A DNA stretch of 64,000 bases. Origin: Halosimplex amylolyticum. Its GTDB lineage: Archaea; Halobacteriota; Halobacteria; Halobacteriales; Haloarculaceae. Under the pieces are notes generated by a model. It was not told the DNA's origin. It searched no databases and saw nothing but the letters and a program-made list of their open reading frames with translations. The stretch spans positions 310,001 through 374,000 of the forward strand of contig NZ_JBLKNW010000002.1 in the NCBI RefSeq assembly GCF_051414035.1, written 5' to 3'. Below are positions 7,975 to 16,995 of the stretch, piece after piece (position 1 is the first letter of the stretch; every line of letters starts with the position of its first letter). The position numbers were made by a program, and so were the translations under genes.

Positions 7975-8985
7975 ATGCACGCCACCACGACCGATCTGAC
8001 AGCGAACGCAGCGACGATCGACCGCACGACGGACTATCGGCGCGTCCGACCGGCGGATCCGCCGGACGGGGGCGGTCCGCGGACCGGTTCGTCGGACGGG
8101 GACCGGGCCGCCGCCACGGCGTATCCGGACACGACGATCGCCGTCGTCGTCCCCGCGTACAACGAGGCCGGCCGCGTCGGCGAGGTACTCGACTCGATCC
8201 CGCCGTTCGTCGACCGCATCTACGCGGTCGACGACGCCTCGACCGACGATACCTGGGCGGAGATCCGCGCCCGCGTCCCGAGCGGCCCCGGACCCCACGG
8301 TGACGACGTCGACGGGCGGATCATGCCGATCAGACACGAAGCGAACCAGGGCGCGGGCGGGGCGCTCCGGACGGGGTATCTCACCGCGCTCGACGAGGGC
8401 ATCGACGTGACGGTGACGATGGACGCGGACGGCCAGATGGACCCGGAGCTGATGTCGGCGCTCGTCGACCCCGTCGCCGACGGGCGGGCCGACTACGCCA
8501 AGGGGAACCGCCTGGCCGACCCCGAGGACCGCCGCGGGATGCCGCCGTTCCGCCGCTTCGGTAACTGGCTGCTGACCTACCTCACCAAGATCGCCAGCGG
8601 CTACTGGGGGGTGATGGACCCGCAGAACGGCTACACCGCAATCTCCGGCGACGCGCTCGCGGCCGTCGATGTCGAGTCGCTCCCCGACGGCCACGACTAC
8701 CCGAACGACCTCCTCGTCCGACTGCAGGTGGCCGACAAGTCCGTGGCTGACGTCGCGATGCCCGCGGTCTACGACGACGAGGAGAGCACGATCGACTACG
8801 CCGAGTTCGTGCCCGAGACCTCGCTGACGCTGCTTCGCGGCTTCTGCTGGCGTCTCGGTCGCGCACTCGTCCCGGGGAACGCCGACCCGCGGACCGCCGT
8901 CCGCGGTGCCCTGGTCGGCATCACCGTCGTGACGTGGGTCGTCCTGTCGCGCCGCGACGACGCGGAGGGGCCGAGCGAGGAATGA
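7975..8985 (+). CDS. GT2 family glycosyltransferase (dolichyl-phosphate sugar synthase-like)
   Basis: 336 aa. A non-conserved N-terminus (1-55) is followed by a GT-A fold with AVVVPAYNEAGRVGEVLDSI and the D-x-D region VTMDADGQMDP. Family knowledge suggests transfer of a sugar from a nucleotide sugar to a polyprenyl (dolichyl) phosphate or to a lipid-linked glycan on the cytoplasmic face. A C-terminal hydrophobic segment (AVRGALVGITVVTWVVL) probably anchors it. The stop overlaps the next gene as ATGA, so the two genes are co-translated. It lies divergently from the dehydrogenase. Donor and acceptor cannot be assigned. Confidence 0.88.
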   Translation: MHATTTDLTANAATIDRTTDYRRVRPADPPDGGGPRTGSSDGDRAAATAYPDTTIAVVVPAYNEAGRVGEVLDSIPPFVDRIYAVDDASTDDTWAEIRARVPSGPGPHGDDVDGRIMPIRHEANQGAGGALRTGYLTALDEGIDVTVTMDADGQMDPELMSALVDPVADGRADYAKGNRLADPEDRRGMPPFRRFGNWLLTYLTKIASGYWGVMDPQNGYTAISGDALAAVDVESLPDGHDYPNDLLVRLQVADKSVADVAMPAVYDDEESTIDYAEFVPETSLTLLRGFCWRLGRALVPGNADPRTAVRGALVGITVVTWVVLSRRDDAEGPSEE

Positions 8986-10007
8986 AGGTCGTCGTCACCG
9001 TCCAGCATCCCGGACACGTCCACTTCTTCAAACACGCCATCCGGGAACTGGAGACCGCCGGCCACGAGGTCCACGTCTTCGCCCGGGAGAACGAGGTGAC
9101 CGCGGCCCTGCTGTCGGCGTACGGCATCGACTACGAGATGCTCGCCGGGGCCTCGGCGTCGCTCCCGTCGCTCGCCCGGGTCCAGCTCACCTACGAGAGC
9201 CGCCTGCTCGCGCGCGCCTGGAAGATCGACCCCGACGTCATCGCGGCCATCGGCGGCGTCGCCGCGTCCCACGTCGCCGCCGCGGTCGGCGCCCGCAGCG
9301 TCGTCTTCTACGACACCGAGCACGCTTCGCTGATCAAGCGGCTGGCCTACCCCTTCGCCGACGAGGTCTGCACGCCCGACTGTTACACGGAAGACGAGGG
9401 CGACAAGCACGTCCGCTACCCGGGGTACCACGAACTCGCGTACCTGCACCCCTCGCGGTACACGCCCGACGAGACCGTCCTCGACGACGCCGGCGTGGAC
9501 CCCGACGACCCGCTCGTCGTCTGCCGGTTCAGCAGCTGGGACTCCTCGCACGACGTGGGCCAGGGCGGGTTCGACGACCTCACCGAGGTGGTCGAACGGC
9601 TCGAATCGGCCGGCGCGACGGTCCAGCTCACCGCCGAGGTCGACCTCCCGCCCGAACTCGCCGACCGGGAGCTGTCGGTGGCGCCCGAGCGGATGCACGA
9701 CCTGCTCTACCACGCCGATCTGACGGTCGGCGAGGGCGCGACGACCGCGACCGAGAGCGCGCTCCTCGGGACGCCCGCCGTCTACGTCAACTCCCTGCGG
9801 CTGGGATACACGACAGAACTGGCCGATGAGTACGGACTGGTCTTCCAGTACAACGGTCCGAACAGACACGAGGAGGGCGTCCGCCGCGCGGTCGAACTGC
9901 TCGGCGAGACCGACGGGGGGCGGTGGCAGCGCCGCCGCGCCCGCGTCCTGGAGGACAAGCGGGACGTGACCGACGTCGTCGTCGACCGCGTCCTCGCGGG
10001 AGGGTGA
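8982..10007 (+). CDS. DUF354 family GT-B-like protein
   Basis: 341 aa. The start MKVVVTVQHPGHVHFFKHAI is the family hallmark, and the ATG at 8982 overlaps the upstream stop by 4 nt. DUF354 proteins have a GT-B-like fold related to UDP-GlcNAc 2-epimerases and MurG-type transferases. The segment GEGATTATESALLGTPAVYVNS resembles the nucleotide-sugar-binding part of GT-B enzymes. The likely role is sugar transfer or sugar-nucleotide modification in this glycan pathway, translationally coupled to the GT2 gene. No membrane segment is seen. Substrate unknown. Confidence 0.85.
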   Translation: MKVVVTVQHPGHVHFFKHAIRELETAGHEVHVFARENEVTAALLSAYGIDYEMLAGASASLPSLARVQLTYESRLLARAWKIDPDVIAAIGGVAASHVAAAVGARSVVFYDTEHASLIKRLAYPFADEVCTPDCYTEDEGDKHVRYPGYHELAYLHPSRYTPDETVLDDAGVDPDDPLVVCRFSSWDSSHDVGQGGFDDLTEVVERLESAGATVQLTAEVDLPPELADRELSVAPERMHDLLYHADLTVGEGATTATESALLGTPAVYVNSLRLGYTTELADEYGLVFQYNGPNRHEEGVRRAVELLGETDGGRWQRRRARVLEDKRDVTDVVVDRVLAGG

Positions 10008-10300
10008 CCCGCTCCCCTTCGCTGGACCGTGGCCGGGTCCGCTCTCCTCCGCCGTTTTCGTCCCTGCGAACTGGCCGCCCGATAGACCTCCGCACGCGTG
10101 CAGCGTTCTCGTCGTGACCGGTAGACGCATCTCTCCGTCTTCCCGTCGGGCCCCGATCGGCACCCGCCCGCGCCATCTGAATATCAGGTTTCGAAACGAC
10201 AGGGCCGCGGACCGGTGGTTTCCGGGGGGCGTTCGGGCTTTTCAGGCGCTCTCCCCGCCGCGAACTTAAACGGTGGACATGTGAAGGGGTAGCCACAGGG

Positions 10301-11956
10301 GTGGGTATCCGAATTGAGAAGATACACATGACACAGACGGACGGAAATGCGGACGAACGCGGCGAAACCGGGCGGGCCTGCGGTCGCGATGGGCGGCGTT
10401 TCTCTCGACGTGCGGTTCTGAAGACGGGCGCGGCGGCCGCGGGCGGACTGGTCTTCGGGTCGGGCGTCGCGAGCGCCGACACGGGAACCGACGCGATTCC
10501 GACGCGACTGCGCGAGACGTTCGACCGCGTCGTCGACGTGGTCGAGGCCGGCGCCGACGACACGGGCTCGGAGTCCATCGTCGACGTCCTGGAGCGACTG
10601 CGGGACGACGACCGACTCCAGCAGGGGACGCTGCTGTACTTCCCGCCGGGCCGCTACTACGTGGACCGGCAGTTCCGGATGACCGGCTTCGACCTGTTCG
10701 GCATGTACGGCAACGACGCCACGTTCGTGCCGGCCGACTACCACAGTTTCGGGGACGACAAGCACAAGCTGTTCCGGCTGGGCGTCTCCTACAACCCCGG
10801 GAACCGCCTCTTCGTCGAGAACTTCGCCGTCGACCAGACGGCCGAGGACACGGGCGCCCGCGTCTTCGACGTCGCCGTCGCCGACCGCATGGAGGTCCGC
10901 GACGTCGACGTCCAGGGCAAACACGACTCCGGCGCCTGGGGACCGGGCCGGTTCGTCGTCACCGATCCCGACGGGACGGGCGTCGTCGAGCGGTTCACCG
11001 CACTGGGCGGCGGCGAGTACTCGGCCAACGCCCCGCACGACAAGCTCTGGCGCGGCCCTTCGGGTCTCATCTGCAACACCTACAACGAGGGGCGGATGAC
11101 GTTCCGCAACTGCGAACTCGGCGGGTTCCCGGACAACGGCCTCTACGCGGCGGGGAGCAAGGGACAGATCCGCGTCTGGCGCGGCACCTACAGGAACAGC
11201 AACGGCGCGAACGTCCGCGTCGGCGGTCCGAACAGCGAGATCATCGGCGTCGACGTCGTCGTCGACCGGAACTGGGAGGAGACCCAGGCCCAGCGCGGCA
11301 TCCGCGTCGAGAAGACCGACGACATCGACGTGAAAGACTGCTCCGTCCGCATCGCCGCGGACACGCCCAACAGCCACGCGATCTCGGTCCAGTGGGACGT
11401 GGAGAAAGCCTACCTGAAGGGGAACACCGTCGTCGTGGACAGCCCCGTGTTCAACCACGGGGTCTGCGTCGCCGCCCGGACCGGTGACGTGACCGTCTAC
11501 CAGACGAGCGTCGAGCACAACGGCCCTGGCGGCGCCGCCTTCTACATCGACGGCGAGGGCACCGACGACGAGTCGGCGATGCTCGCGCAGGTCACCGTCA
11601 CCGGGTCGGCCGGCCACAAGTGGAACCGCGCCGGCATCTACAACAAGCGCAACAACGTCGAGTTCCGCGCCGTCGACGTGGATCAGACCGGCTCGTCCAA
11701 GCGCCGCGCGCTGGAGAACTTCGGCGACGACTGCATGGTGTACGCGTGTGACTTCACCGCCCGCCAGCACCCGCTCATCGACACGGCCGCGGACACCTGG
11801 GTGGAGAACTCGACGTTCCGGTCCGCCGACGACCGCCAGGGTATCCGCCTCACCGACACCACGGAGCGCGTCTATCTCAAGAACAACGAGATCGACGACG
11901 ACGTCAAAGACGAGGGCTGTTCCGACCTCAAGATGGTCGGCAACACCTTCTTCTGA
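10301..11956 (+). CDS. Tat-exported right-handed beta-helix protein (first paralogue)
   Basis: 551 aa from GTG 10301 (34 nt below a CTTAAAC TATA-like box) or 542 aa from ATG 10328. Twin-arginine signal RRFSRRAVLKTGAAAAGG, then GSGVASAD, which suggests Tat export. The mature part has features of a parallel beta-helix (pectate-lyase/glycosyl-hydrolase-28-like): a pro-helix segment with FPPGRYYVDRQFRMTGFDLF, then many short coils with N and G turns (for example LGGFPDNGLYAAGSKGQIRV). It is a paralogue of the protein at 24344-25831 and shares the F-P-x-G-R-Y-Y and G-G-F-P-D-N-G-L-Y-A elements. Probably a polysaccharide lyase, epimerase or binding protein acting on the exported polymer. It has no box A. 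Confidence 0.85.
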   Translation: MGIRIEKIHMTQTDGNADERGETGRACGRDGRRFSRRAVLKTGAAAAGGLVFGSGVASADTGTDAIPTRLRETFDRVVDVVEAGADDTGSESIVDVLERLRDDDRLQQGTLLYFPPGRYYVDRQFRMTGFDLFGMYGNDATFVPADYHSFGDDKHKLFRLGVSYNPGNRLFVENFAVDQTAEDTGARVFDVAVADRMEVRDVDVQGKHDSGAWGPGRFVVTDPDGTGVVERFTALGGGEYSANAPHDKLWRGPSGLICNTYNEGRMTFRNCELGGFPDNGLYAAGSKGQIRVWRGTYRNSNGANVRVGGPNSEIIGVDVVVDRNWEETQAQRGIRVEKTDDIDVKDCSVRIAADTPNSHAISVQWDVEKAYLKGNTVVVDSPVFNHGVCVAARTGDVTVYQTSVEHNGPGGAAFYIDGEGTDDESAMLAQVTVTGSAGHKWNRAGIYNKRNNVEFRAVDVDQTGSSKRRALENFGDDCMVYACDFTARQHPLIDTAADTWVENSTFRSADDRQGIRLTDTTERVYLKNNEIDDDVKDEGCSDLKMVGNTFF

Positions 11957-12070
11957 GTGGGCGGCTGGGCCGCGTCCCGGCGTCCCCGCTGTCTCCGTCT
12001 GCGCCGGTTCGATTCGCACTCTCTCACGGATTACCACTGCCCTAGCGGCGTCGCCGCGGCGCGGCGGCCG

Positions 12071-12090
12071 TGCTATCAACCCCATAAGAA
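12071..12090 (+). promoter_or_regulatory. Box A promoter of lipoprotein deacetylase 1
   Basis: Reads TGCTATC-N6-ATAAGAA. The TATA centre is 33 nt before the ATG of the four-codon leader (12120). Confidence 0.6.
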
Positions 12091-12119
12091 GGACCACGGG
12101 GGTGCGAACGTGCGGTGTG

Positions 12120-12134
12120 ATGCGTCTCCGATGA
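12120..12134 (+). CDS. Minimal leader ORF (MRLR)
   Basis: Four codons, ATG CGT CTC CGA, then TGA. It begins where a leaderless transcript from the box at 12071-12090 should start, and its TGA overlaps the next ATG (12131) as ATGA. It is the shortest of the eight leaders and too short to have a product function, which favours a translational-coupling role. Expression is not proven. Confidence 0.4.
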   Translation: MRLR

Positions 12135-13495
12135 ACCGACGTCGATTCCTCCGGGCGAGCGGCGCCGTCGTGGCGAGCGGTCTGGCCGGCTGCGGCGGCG
12201 ACGCGACGGGCGATACACCGCTCGATTCGAGCGATCCGACGACCAGCGGCACGGACGCCGCCGAACCGGGCACCACGACCGCGACGACGACCGCCCGGTC
12301 GGGTGGAACGACCACCGGGACCGATGCCGCGACGGCGACGCCGTCGCGCGAACAGCTCCAGACGGACTACCGGTCGCGCGAGCGATACGGCCAGCCCGGA
12401 GTGTCGCTCGCCCCGCTGGACGGCCCCGACGAGTGGCGGACGGTCGTGGGGGAGGCGCACGCCTCCGACCGGGGGATCACCGACGCGGGGGGCGTCAAAC
12501 TGGTCGGCCCGGGCGGGGAGAACGCCTCGATCGCGAAGTCGATCTCGCCCACCGACCTCTCGGACAAGGACCTCTCGGTCGGGATCCGGTCGACGACGCC
12601 CCGGGAAATCGCCTTCGTCGTCAGACTGGTCGACGGCTACGGCAACTACGCGGCGCTCTCGCTCCGGAAACTCTCCTACCAGCCGCCCGACGTGGGCTGG
12701 TTCCGCACCTGCCCGGGCGTCTACGCCACCAGCGACCAGGTCCCCGACCTCGCGAACGTCGAGCGGGTGCAGCTAGTCGCGCTCAACGCGAGCCCCGACG
12801 ACGTCGAGGTGTGGGTCGACGACGTGCGGACCCACCCCAAGCCCGACCAGGGGTACGTCGTCCTCAGCTGGGACGACGGGCGACGCGCCTACGCCGAGGA
12901 GGCGGCGCCGCTCCATCGCGAACGCGACCTGCCCGGCGTCGTGACGATGCCGCCGACGGTCGACCACGTGGGAGAGGGGCCGTTCATGCGTCGCGACCAG
13001 TTCAACGAGGTCAGCGAGGCGGGCGACGAAGTCGTCGCCCACGGGACCACCGGACGGACGTTCAGCACCGTGTCGGCGGAGCAACTCGACACGATGCTGG
13101 CGCGCAAGAAGCGCTGGCTGCTCGCCAACGACTTCGACGGGAGCGACTTCGTCGTCTACCCCGGCAACAACTTCGACGCCACGTCGCTGGACGTGACCGA
13201 CCGCTACTTCAACATGGGCGGGATGAACCAGGCGGGCGACGTGAACACGACGGGCGTCAACGGCTTCGACCCGCTGGTCCTCCCGCGGACCATCGGCCAC
13301 GACCTCGCAGTCGCGAAGACCGTCGTCGACCGCGCCGCCGCCCACCGTAACTGCGGCATCCTCAACTTCCACCACTTCGGCACCGACAACACGATGGACC
13401 CCGGCGAGTACGAGCGACTCCTCGACCACGTCGTCGAGACCGACGGCGTCGAGGCGATCACCTTCTCCGACCTCTGGGCGATGCGCGCTGAGTAA
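12131..13495 (+). CDS. Tat lipoprotein, polysaccharide deacetylase family (paralogue 1)
   Basis: 454 aa. The N-terminus has NRRRFLRASG (Tat) and lipobox LAGC, so the protein is predicted to be lipid-anchored outside the membrane. A Thr-rich linker (about 25-75) is followed by a beta-sandwich-like region (about 90-235) and a NodB-like domain (about 240-454), with VLSWDDGRRAY holding the paired Asp and an HG segment (VVAHGTTGRTF). Family enzymes remove N- or O-acetyl groups from glycans with a metal. The canonical H-x3-H pair is not clear, so activity needs testing. Paralogues lie at 22634-24004 and 37159-38505. The start is fixed by the ATGA overlap with the leader ORF. Confidence 0.85.
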   Translation: MNRRRFLRASGAVVASGLAGCGGDATGDTPLDSSDPTTSGTDAAEPGTTTATTTARSGGTTTGTDAATATPSREQLQTDYRSRERYGQPGVSLAPLDGPDEWRTVVGEAHASDRGITDAGGVKLVGPGGENASIAKSISPTDLSDKDLSVGIRSTTPREIAFVVRLVDGYGNYAALSLRKLSYQPPDVGWFRTCPGVYATSDQVPDLANVERVQLVALNASPDDVEVWVDDVRTHPKPDQGYVVLSWDDGRRAYAEEAAPLHRERDLPGVVTMPPTVDHVGEGPFMRRDQFNEVSEAGDEVVAHGTTGRTFSTVSAEQLDTMLARKKRWLLANDFDGSDFVVYPGNNFDATSLDVTDRYFNMGGMNQAGDVNTTGVNGFDPLVLPRTIGHDLAVAKTVVDRAAAHRNCGILNFHHFGTDNTMDPGEYERLLDHVVETDGVEAITFSDLWAMRAE

Positions 13496-13520
13496 GCGGC
13501 CCCGCGCCCCCGCGCCACCG

Positions 13521-13648
13521 CGCCGCCGTACTTCCGCGTCACCGCGCTTCCACGCCGCCGTACTTCCGCGTCACCGCGCCACCGCGCCGCCGTACTTCCG
13601 CGTCACTGCGCTTCCACGCCGCCGCGCTTTTGCGCCACCGCGCTTCCG
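13521..13648. repeat. Tandem 32-bp repeats after the deacetylase gene
   Basis: Four imperfect 32-bp units, each starting CGCCGCCGTACTTCCGCGTC or a close variant, begin 25 nt after the deacetylase stop. They fill most of the 344-nt gap (13496-13839) that also holds the next promoter. No coding role is evident. Confidence 0.8.
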
Positions 13649-13793
13649 CGCCCCGCTGCTCGGCGCCTTACGCGATGCCAAAACCGTTCGCCGGCGCCCT
13701 CGGGGCCGCTGCGGCGCGAACGACGGACGGCGGTCGGACGCCACCGCCGCTCGCGGGCGGGACGGAATCGCGACCAGACGGCCGCCGCCCGCC

Positions 13794-13813
13794 GATTAGC
13801 TGGCCCGTAGAAA
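13794..13813 (+). promoter_or_regulatory. Box A promoter of phosphatase-fold gene 1
   Basis: Reads GATTAGC-N6-GTAGAAA, a diverged copy. The TATA centre is exactly 30 nt before the ATG at 13840. Confidence 0.5.
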
Positions 13814-13839
13814 AATGCACCCGTCCCGAAGGGCCGGGT

Positions 13840-14796
13840 ATGTTGCCGTCTCGGTACAACCTGACGAATCTGCGCCGGGTGGTGCGCGACCCCCGGCGGC
13901 TCCGGACGGAAGCGGAGGCGCTCGGTTCGCGGCTCAACCGGGCCGTGGCCGCGCGCCGGCACCCGCCCGGGGACGCCGTGGCCATCATGGACGAGGACTG
14001 GGACAACTGCTTCGTCCTCGACGCCTGCCGCTACGACCTCTTCGCCGAGCGCCACGACCTGCCCGGCGAGTTGCGGAAGGTCACGTCGGCGGGCTCGCAG
14101 AGCCTGGAGTTCATGGAGCGCAACTTCGCCGGCGAGACGCACCACGACGCCGTCTACGTCACCGCGAACCCCTTCGTCACGCGGCTCGACGACGGCGTCT
14201 TCCACCGCGTGGTCGACTGCTTCGCCGACGAGTGGGATCCCGACCTGGGGACGGTCCCGCCCGGGGCGGTGGCCGACGCGGCCCGCGCCGCCAGCGAACG
14301 CTATCCCGGGAAGCGCCTCCTCGTCCACTTCATGCAACCGCACTACCCCTTCATCGGGGAGCGCGGACGCGATCTCGACAGCGGGGGCGTCACCGGCCAC
14401 GTCACCGGGCAGGCCAAGACCGACGAACCGACCGACTCCATCTGGGACCGCCTCGCCGACGGCGACCCCGACGTGTCGCCGGAGACCGCCTGGGCGGCCT
14501 ACGCGGAGAACTTCGACCTCGTCCAGGAGCACGTCGCCGACCTCGCGGCGGCGCTGGACGGCAAGACCGTCGTCACCGCCGACCACGGGAACCTCTTCGG
14601 CGAGCGCCAGTGGCCGGTCCCGTTCCGCCGGTACGGTCACCCCGCCCGCCTCCGCGTCCCGGAACTCGTCGAGGTGCCGTGGCACGAGCTCCCGGCCGAC
14701 GAGCGCCGGACCGTCACGGCCGACCCACCGGAACAGACCGACGACGTGGCGAGCGACACCGTCCGGGACCGCCTCGACCACCTCGGCTATGCCTGA
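13840..14796 (+). CDS. Alkaline-phosphatase/sulfatase-fold enzyme (paralogue 1)
   Basis: 318 aa. The core has VLDACRYDLF (about 58-67), where the family places the first metal-binding Asp, and a C-terminal TADHGN segment for the second metal site. The Ser-rich segment TSAGSQSLEFM replaces the usual C/S-x-P-S motif that holds the sulfatase nucleophile. Relatives at 19813-20784 and 35986-36927 share this variant. No signal peptide or membrane segment is visible, so it probably works in the cytoplasm. The start at 13840 lies 30 nt below a diverged box A. Likely roles are transfer or removal of phosphate, sulfate or phospho-alcohol groups on glycan precursors; the substrate cannot be assigned. 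Confidence 0.82.
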   Translation: MLPSRYNLTNLRRVVRDPRRLRTEAEALGSRLNRAVAARRHPPGDAVAIMDEDWDNCFVLDACRYDLFAERHDLPGELRKVTSAGSQSLEFMERNFAGETHHDAVYVTANPFVTRLDDGVFHRVVDCFADEWDPDLGTVPPGAVADAARAASERYPGKRLLVHFMQPHYPFIGERGRDLDSGGVTGHVTGQAKTDEPTDSIWDRLADGDPDVSPETAWAAYAENFDLVQEHVADLAAALDGKTVVTADHGNLFGERQWPVPFRRYGHPARLRVPELVEVPWHELPADERRTVTADPPEQTDDVASDTVRDRLDHLGYA

Positions 14797-14803
14797 AGCG
14801 CTC

Positions 14804-14908
14804 CCGGCGGCGGGCGACGGTCCCCCAGTGGCAGGCGACGGTCCCCCGGCGGCGGGCGACGGGCTCCCGCCGACGGCTGACGGTCCCTCGGTGACGGGCG
14901 ACCGCCGG
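14804..14908. repeat. Tandem 21-bp repeats between phosphatase-fold gene 1 and the flippase
   Basis: Five degenerate 21-bp units of the type CCGGCGGCGGGCGACGGTCC start 8 nt after the stop of the preceding gene and end about 45 nt before the flippase start. One of several 3'-end tandem repeats in the locus. Confidence 0.75.
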
Positions 14909-14952
14909 TCGACTGCCGAGCGCGGGCGCGTCCGACGTAGAGGTGGCCCCGC

Positions 14953-16464
14953 GTGAGCGACGACGGGGACGTACGAGGGTCGTCGATGCTCTCGATCCTG
15001 CGCGGGAGCTCCATCTTCACCGTCGGGACGCTCGTCGCGCGCGCGTTCGGCTTCCTGCTCACGCTCGCGCTCACCCACGCCGTCGGGGCAGTGGCCTACG
15101 GGGTGTACGTCTTCGCGAAGAAACTGATCACCGTCGGCGCCGGCCTCGCGGACCTGGGCGCCGACAAGGCGGTCCTGCGGTTCATGCCGAAGTTCGAGGA
15201 TCACCCCGAGCGCCAGGGCGCGGTGCTGACGCTCGGACTGGTCACCTCGCTGGTCGCCAGCCTCGCCGCCGCCGCGGTTCTGGCTGTCGCCGCCCCGGCC
15301 ATCAACGCCTACACGCTCAACGAACCGCTGTTCCCGGACGCGCTCCGGGTGTTCGCGGTCGTGCTCCCCTTCTACACGCTCCGGCGGGTCGTCACCGCGA
15401 CGTTCCGGAGCCTCGAACAACTGGAGTACACGGTGGGCGTCAACAAGGTGGCGCTGCCGGCCGCGCAGGTCGTCGCGGTCGGGGCGGCGTTCCTCCTCGA
15501 CGCGTCGCTCGTCGGCGTCGTCGTCGCGCTCGTCCTCGCCGGCGTCGTCGTCTTCGCCGGTTCGTTCGCGCTGCTGTTCGCGCGGACGGACCTGCGACCG
15601 CGCCTCGCCGGCACTCGCGACGTGGCCGCGGAGTACTACGACTACTCGCTCCCGCTGACGATTTCGCGCGCCGGCTCGCTCGTCTACAGCAACGTCGACG
15701 TGCTCATGCTCGGCGTGCTCGCCTCCGGCGCCGCGGACGTCGGCATCTACAACGTCTCGCTCGCGCTGGCCTCGCTGCTGGCGCTCCCGCTGATGGCGAC
15801 CAACCAGGTGTTTCCACCCGTCGCCTCCCGCCTCTACGAGGCGGACAACTACGACGACCTCGAATCGATCTACGGCTTCCTCACCCGCTGGATGTTCGGC
15901 GTCGCCCTGCTCGGCGGCGCGGCGCTCGTCGTCTTCCGGGCGCCCGTCCTCGCGCTGTTCGGCCCGGAGTTCACCGCCGGTTCCACGGTGCTGGTCGTCC
16001 TCGCGGTCGCGAAGGTCGTCAACGTCGCCGCCGGGCCCAGCGGCTACGTCCTCATGATGACCGATCACCAGTACCTCAACGTCGTCAACCAGGTGAGCAC
16101 CGCGCTCCTCAACGTCGTCCTCAACTACGTGCTCATCCTCCGCTACGGGATGGTCGGCGCGGCGGTCGCCACGGGCATCTCCATCGCCGTCGTCAACGTC
16201 GCCCGCATCGCCCAGGTCTGGTACTTCGAGGGGATGACGCCGTACTCGCGGCGCTACCTCAAGCCCGTCGGGGCCGTCGGGTACGCGACCATCGCCATGC
16301 TGGCGGTCCGCCTGTTCGGTGCGCCGCCGCTCTCGGGGCTCCCCCTGATCCTCTTCGGCGGCCTCGTGGGCCTCGGCACGTTCGGCGCCGTCGTCTGGCT
16401 CCTCGGCATCGACGACGCCGACCGCGAGTTCGTCGACCAGACGCTCTCGCAGGTGGGCGACTGA
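14953..16464 (+). CDS. Polysaccharide flippase (Wzx/MATE-like), paralogue 1
   Basis: 503 aa from GTG 14953, almost wholly hydrophobic with about 12-14 predicted transmembrane segments. The N-terminal block (about 15-65) and the region around residue 230 (YYDYSLPLTISRAGSLVYSN) are typical of the polysaccharide transporter (PST/MOP) superfamily that also contains archaeal AglR-type proteins. It is expected to move lipid-linked sugar units to the outer face of the membrane. It follows phosphatase-fold gene 1 and has no box A of its own, so it is probably co-transcribed across the 21-bp repeats. A second flippase lies at 38985-40538. Confidence 0.92.
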   Translation: MSDDGDVRGSSMLSILRGSSIFTVGTLVARAFGFLLTLALTHAVGAVAYGVYVFAKKLITVGAGLADLGADKAVLRFMPKFEDHPERQGAVLTLGLVTSLVASLAAAAVLAVAAPAINAYTLNEPLFPDALRVFAVVLPFYTLRRVVTATFRSLEQLEYTVGVNKVALPAAQVVAVGAAFLLDASLVGVVVALVLAGVVVFAGSFALLFARTDLRPRLAGTRDVAAEYYDYSLPLTISRAGSLVYSNVDVLMLGVLASGAADVGIYNVSLALASLLALPLMATNQVFPPVASRLYEADNYDDLESIYGFLTRWMFGVALLGGAALVVFRAPVLALFGPEFTAGSTVLVVLAVAKVVNVAAGPSGYVLMMTDHQYLNVVNQVSTALLNVVLNYVLILRYGMVGAAVATGISIAVVNVARIAQVWYFEGMTPYSRRYLKPVGAVGYATIAMLAVRLFGAPPLSGLPLILFGGLVGLGTFGAVVWLLGIDDADREFVDQTLSQVGD

Positions 16465-16995
16465 GAGGCGTATACGATGTCAGCCGTCGTAGACGCTCGG
16501 TGGGATTTGCCCCGCTCACGGTCGCTGTCTCAGAAAAACGCAGGATATCAGGACGGCGGGAGAGCGGATCTCTCTCGAACCGAGACGGGATATCCGCGCT
16601 CGGACAGCCGTACCGCACAGCACTCGCGCGGATAGTGGCCCGCTCAGACGACTTCGCGACGCCGCGAGCGCGCCTCACGGTTCGCTTCGCTCTCCGGAAG
16701 ACTCACTGGGTTCGTCTTCCGAGCCCTGTCTGACTCGGTTCGACAGGACCCCGTTCGGCCAGCCGTGGCACTCCCTTCGTCTGCTCACGGGCGGCTTCGC
16801 CGCCCGTTCGCATGGTATGAGGGACCTTCGGTCCCTCACTAGGCGCGCCACGCGCGCCTCGCCCGTCCAGTCCACCACCAGCGCAAACGCTCCTGCGACC
16901 CGACTCGCTTCGCTCGTCAGGATGCCAGGGACAGCAAATCCGCGACGGCAACCGTACCGCGCCACGGGGGCTGACCACGAGATCACCCGTTCTCC
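16465..16995. other. Convergent gene-free region with clustered perfect hairpins
   Basis: 531 nt between two converging genes, with no credible ORF. It contains a stem with an 11-nt loop (16695-16721, CGGAAGAC...GTCTTCCG) and three closely spaced perfect stems with 3-nt loops (16787-16859). The first part (16465-16690) shows nothing I recognise. It could be a two-way termination zone or a structured RNA. Confidence 0.6.
16787..16859. terminator. Three consecutive hairpins, probable bidirectional terminator
   Basis: Perfect stems of 9 bp (16787-16807, ACGGGCGGC/GCCGCCCGT, loop TTC), 9-10 bp (16818-16838, GAGGGACC/GGTCCCTC core, loop TTC) and 8 bp (16841-16859, AGGCGCGC/GCGCGCCT). Archaeal termination normally relies on T-tracts, which are absent, so the terminator role is inferred from position only. 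Confidence 0.4.

Noticed and set aside
13521..13648. CRISPR array
   Set aside because: The 32-bp units are directly adjacent without unique spacers, and no cas genes are present.
13603..16068. 821-aa minus-strand ORF
   Set aside because: Shadow of the phosphatase-fold and flippase genes; repetitive Glu/Arg/Asp composition with no motif.
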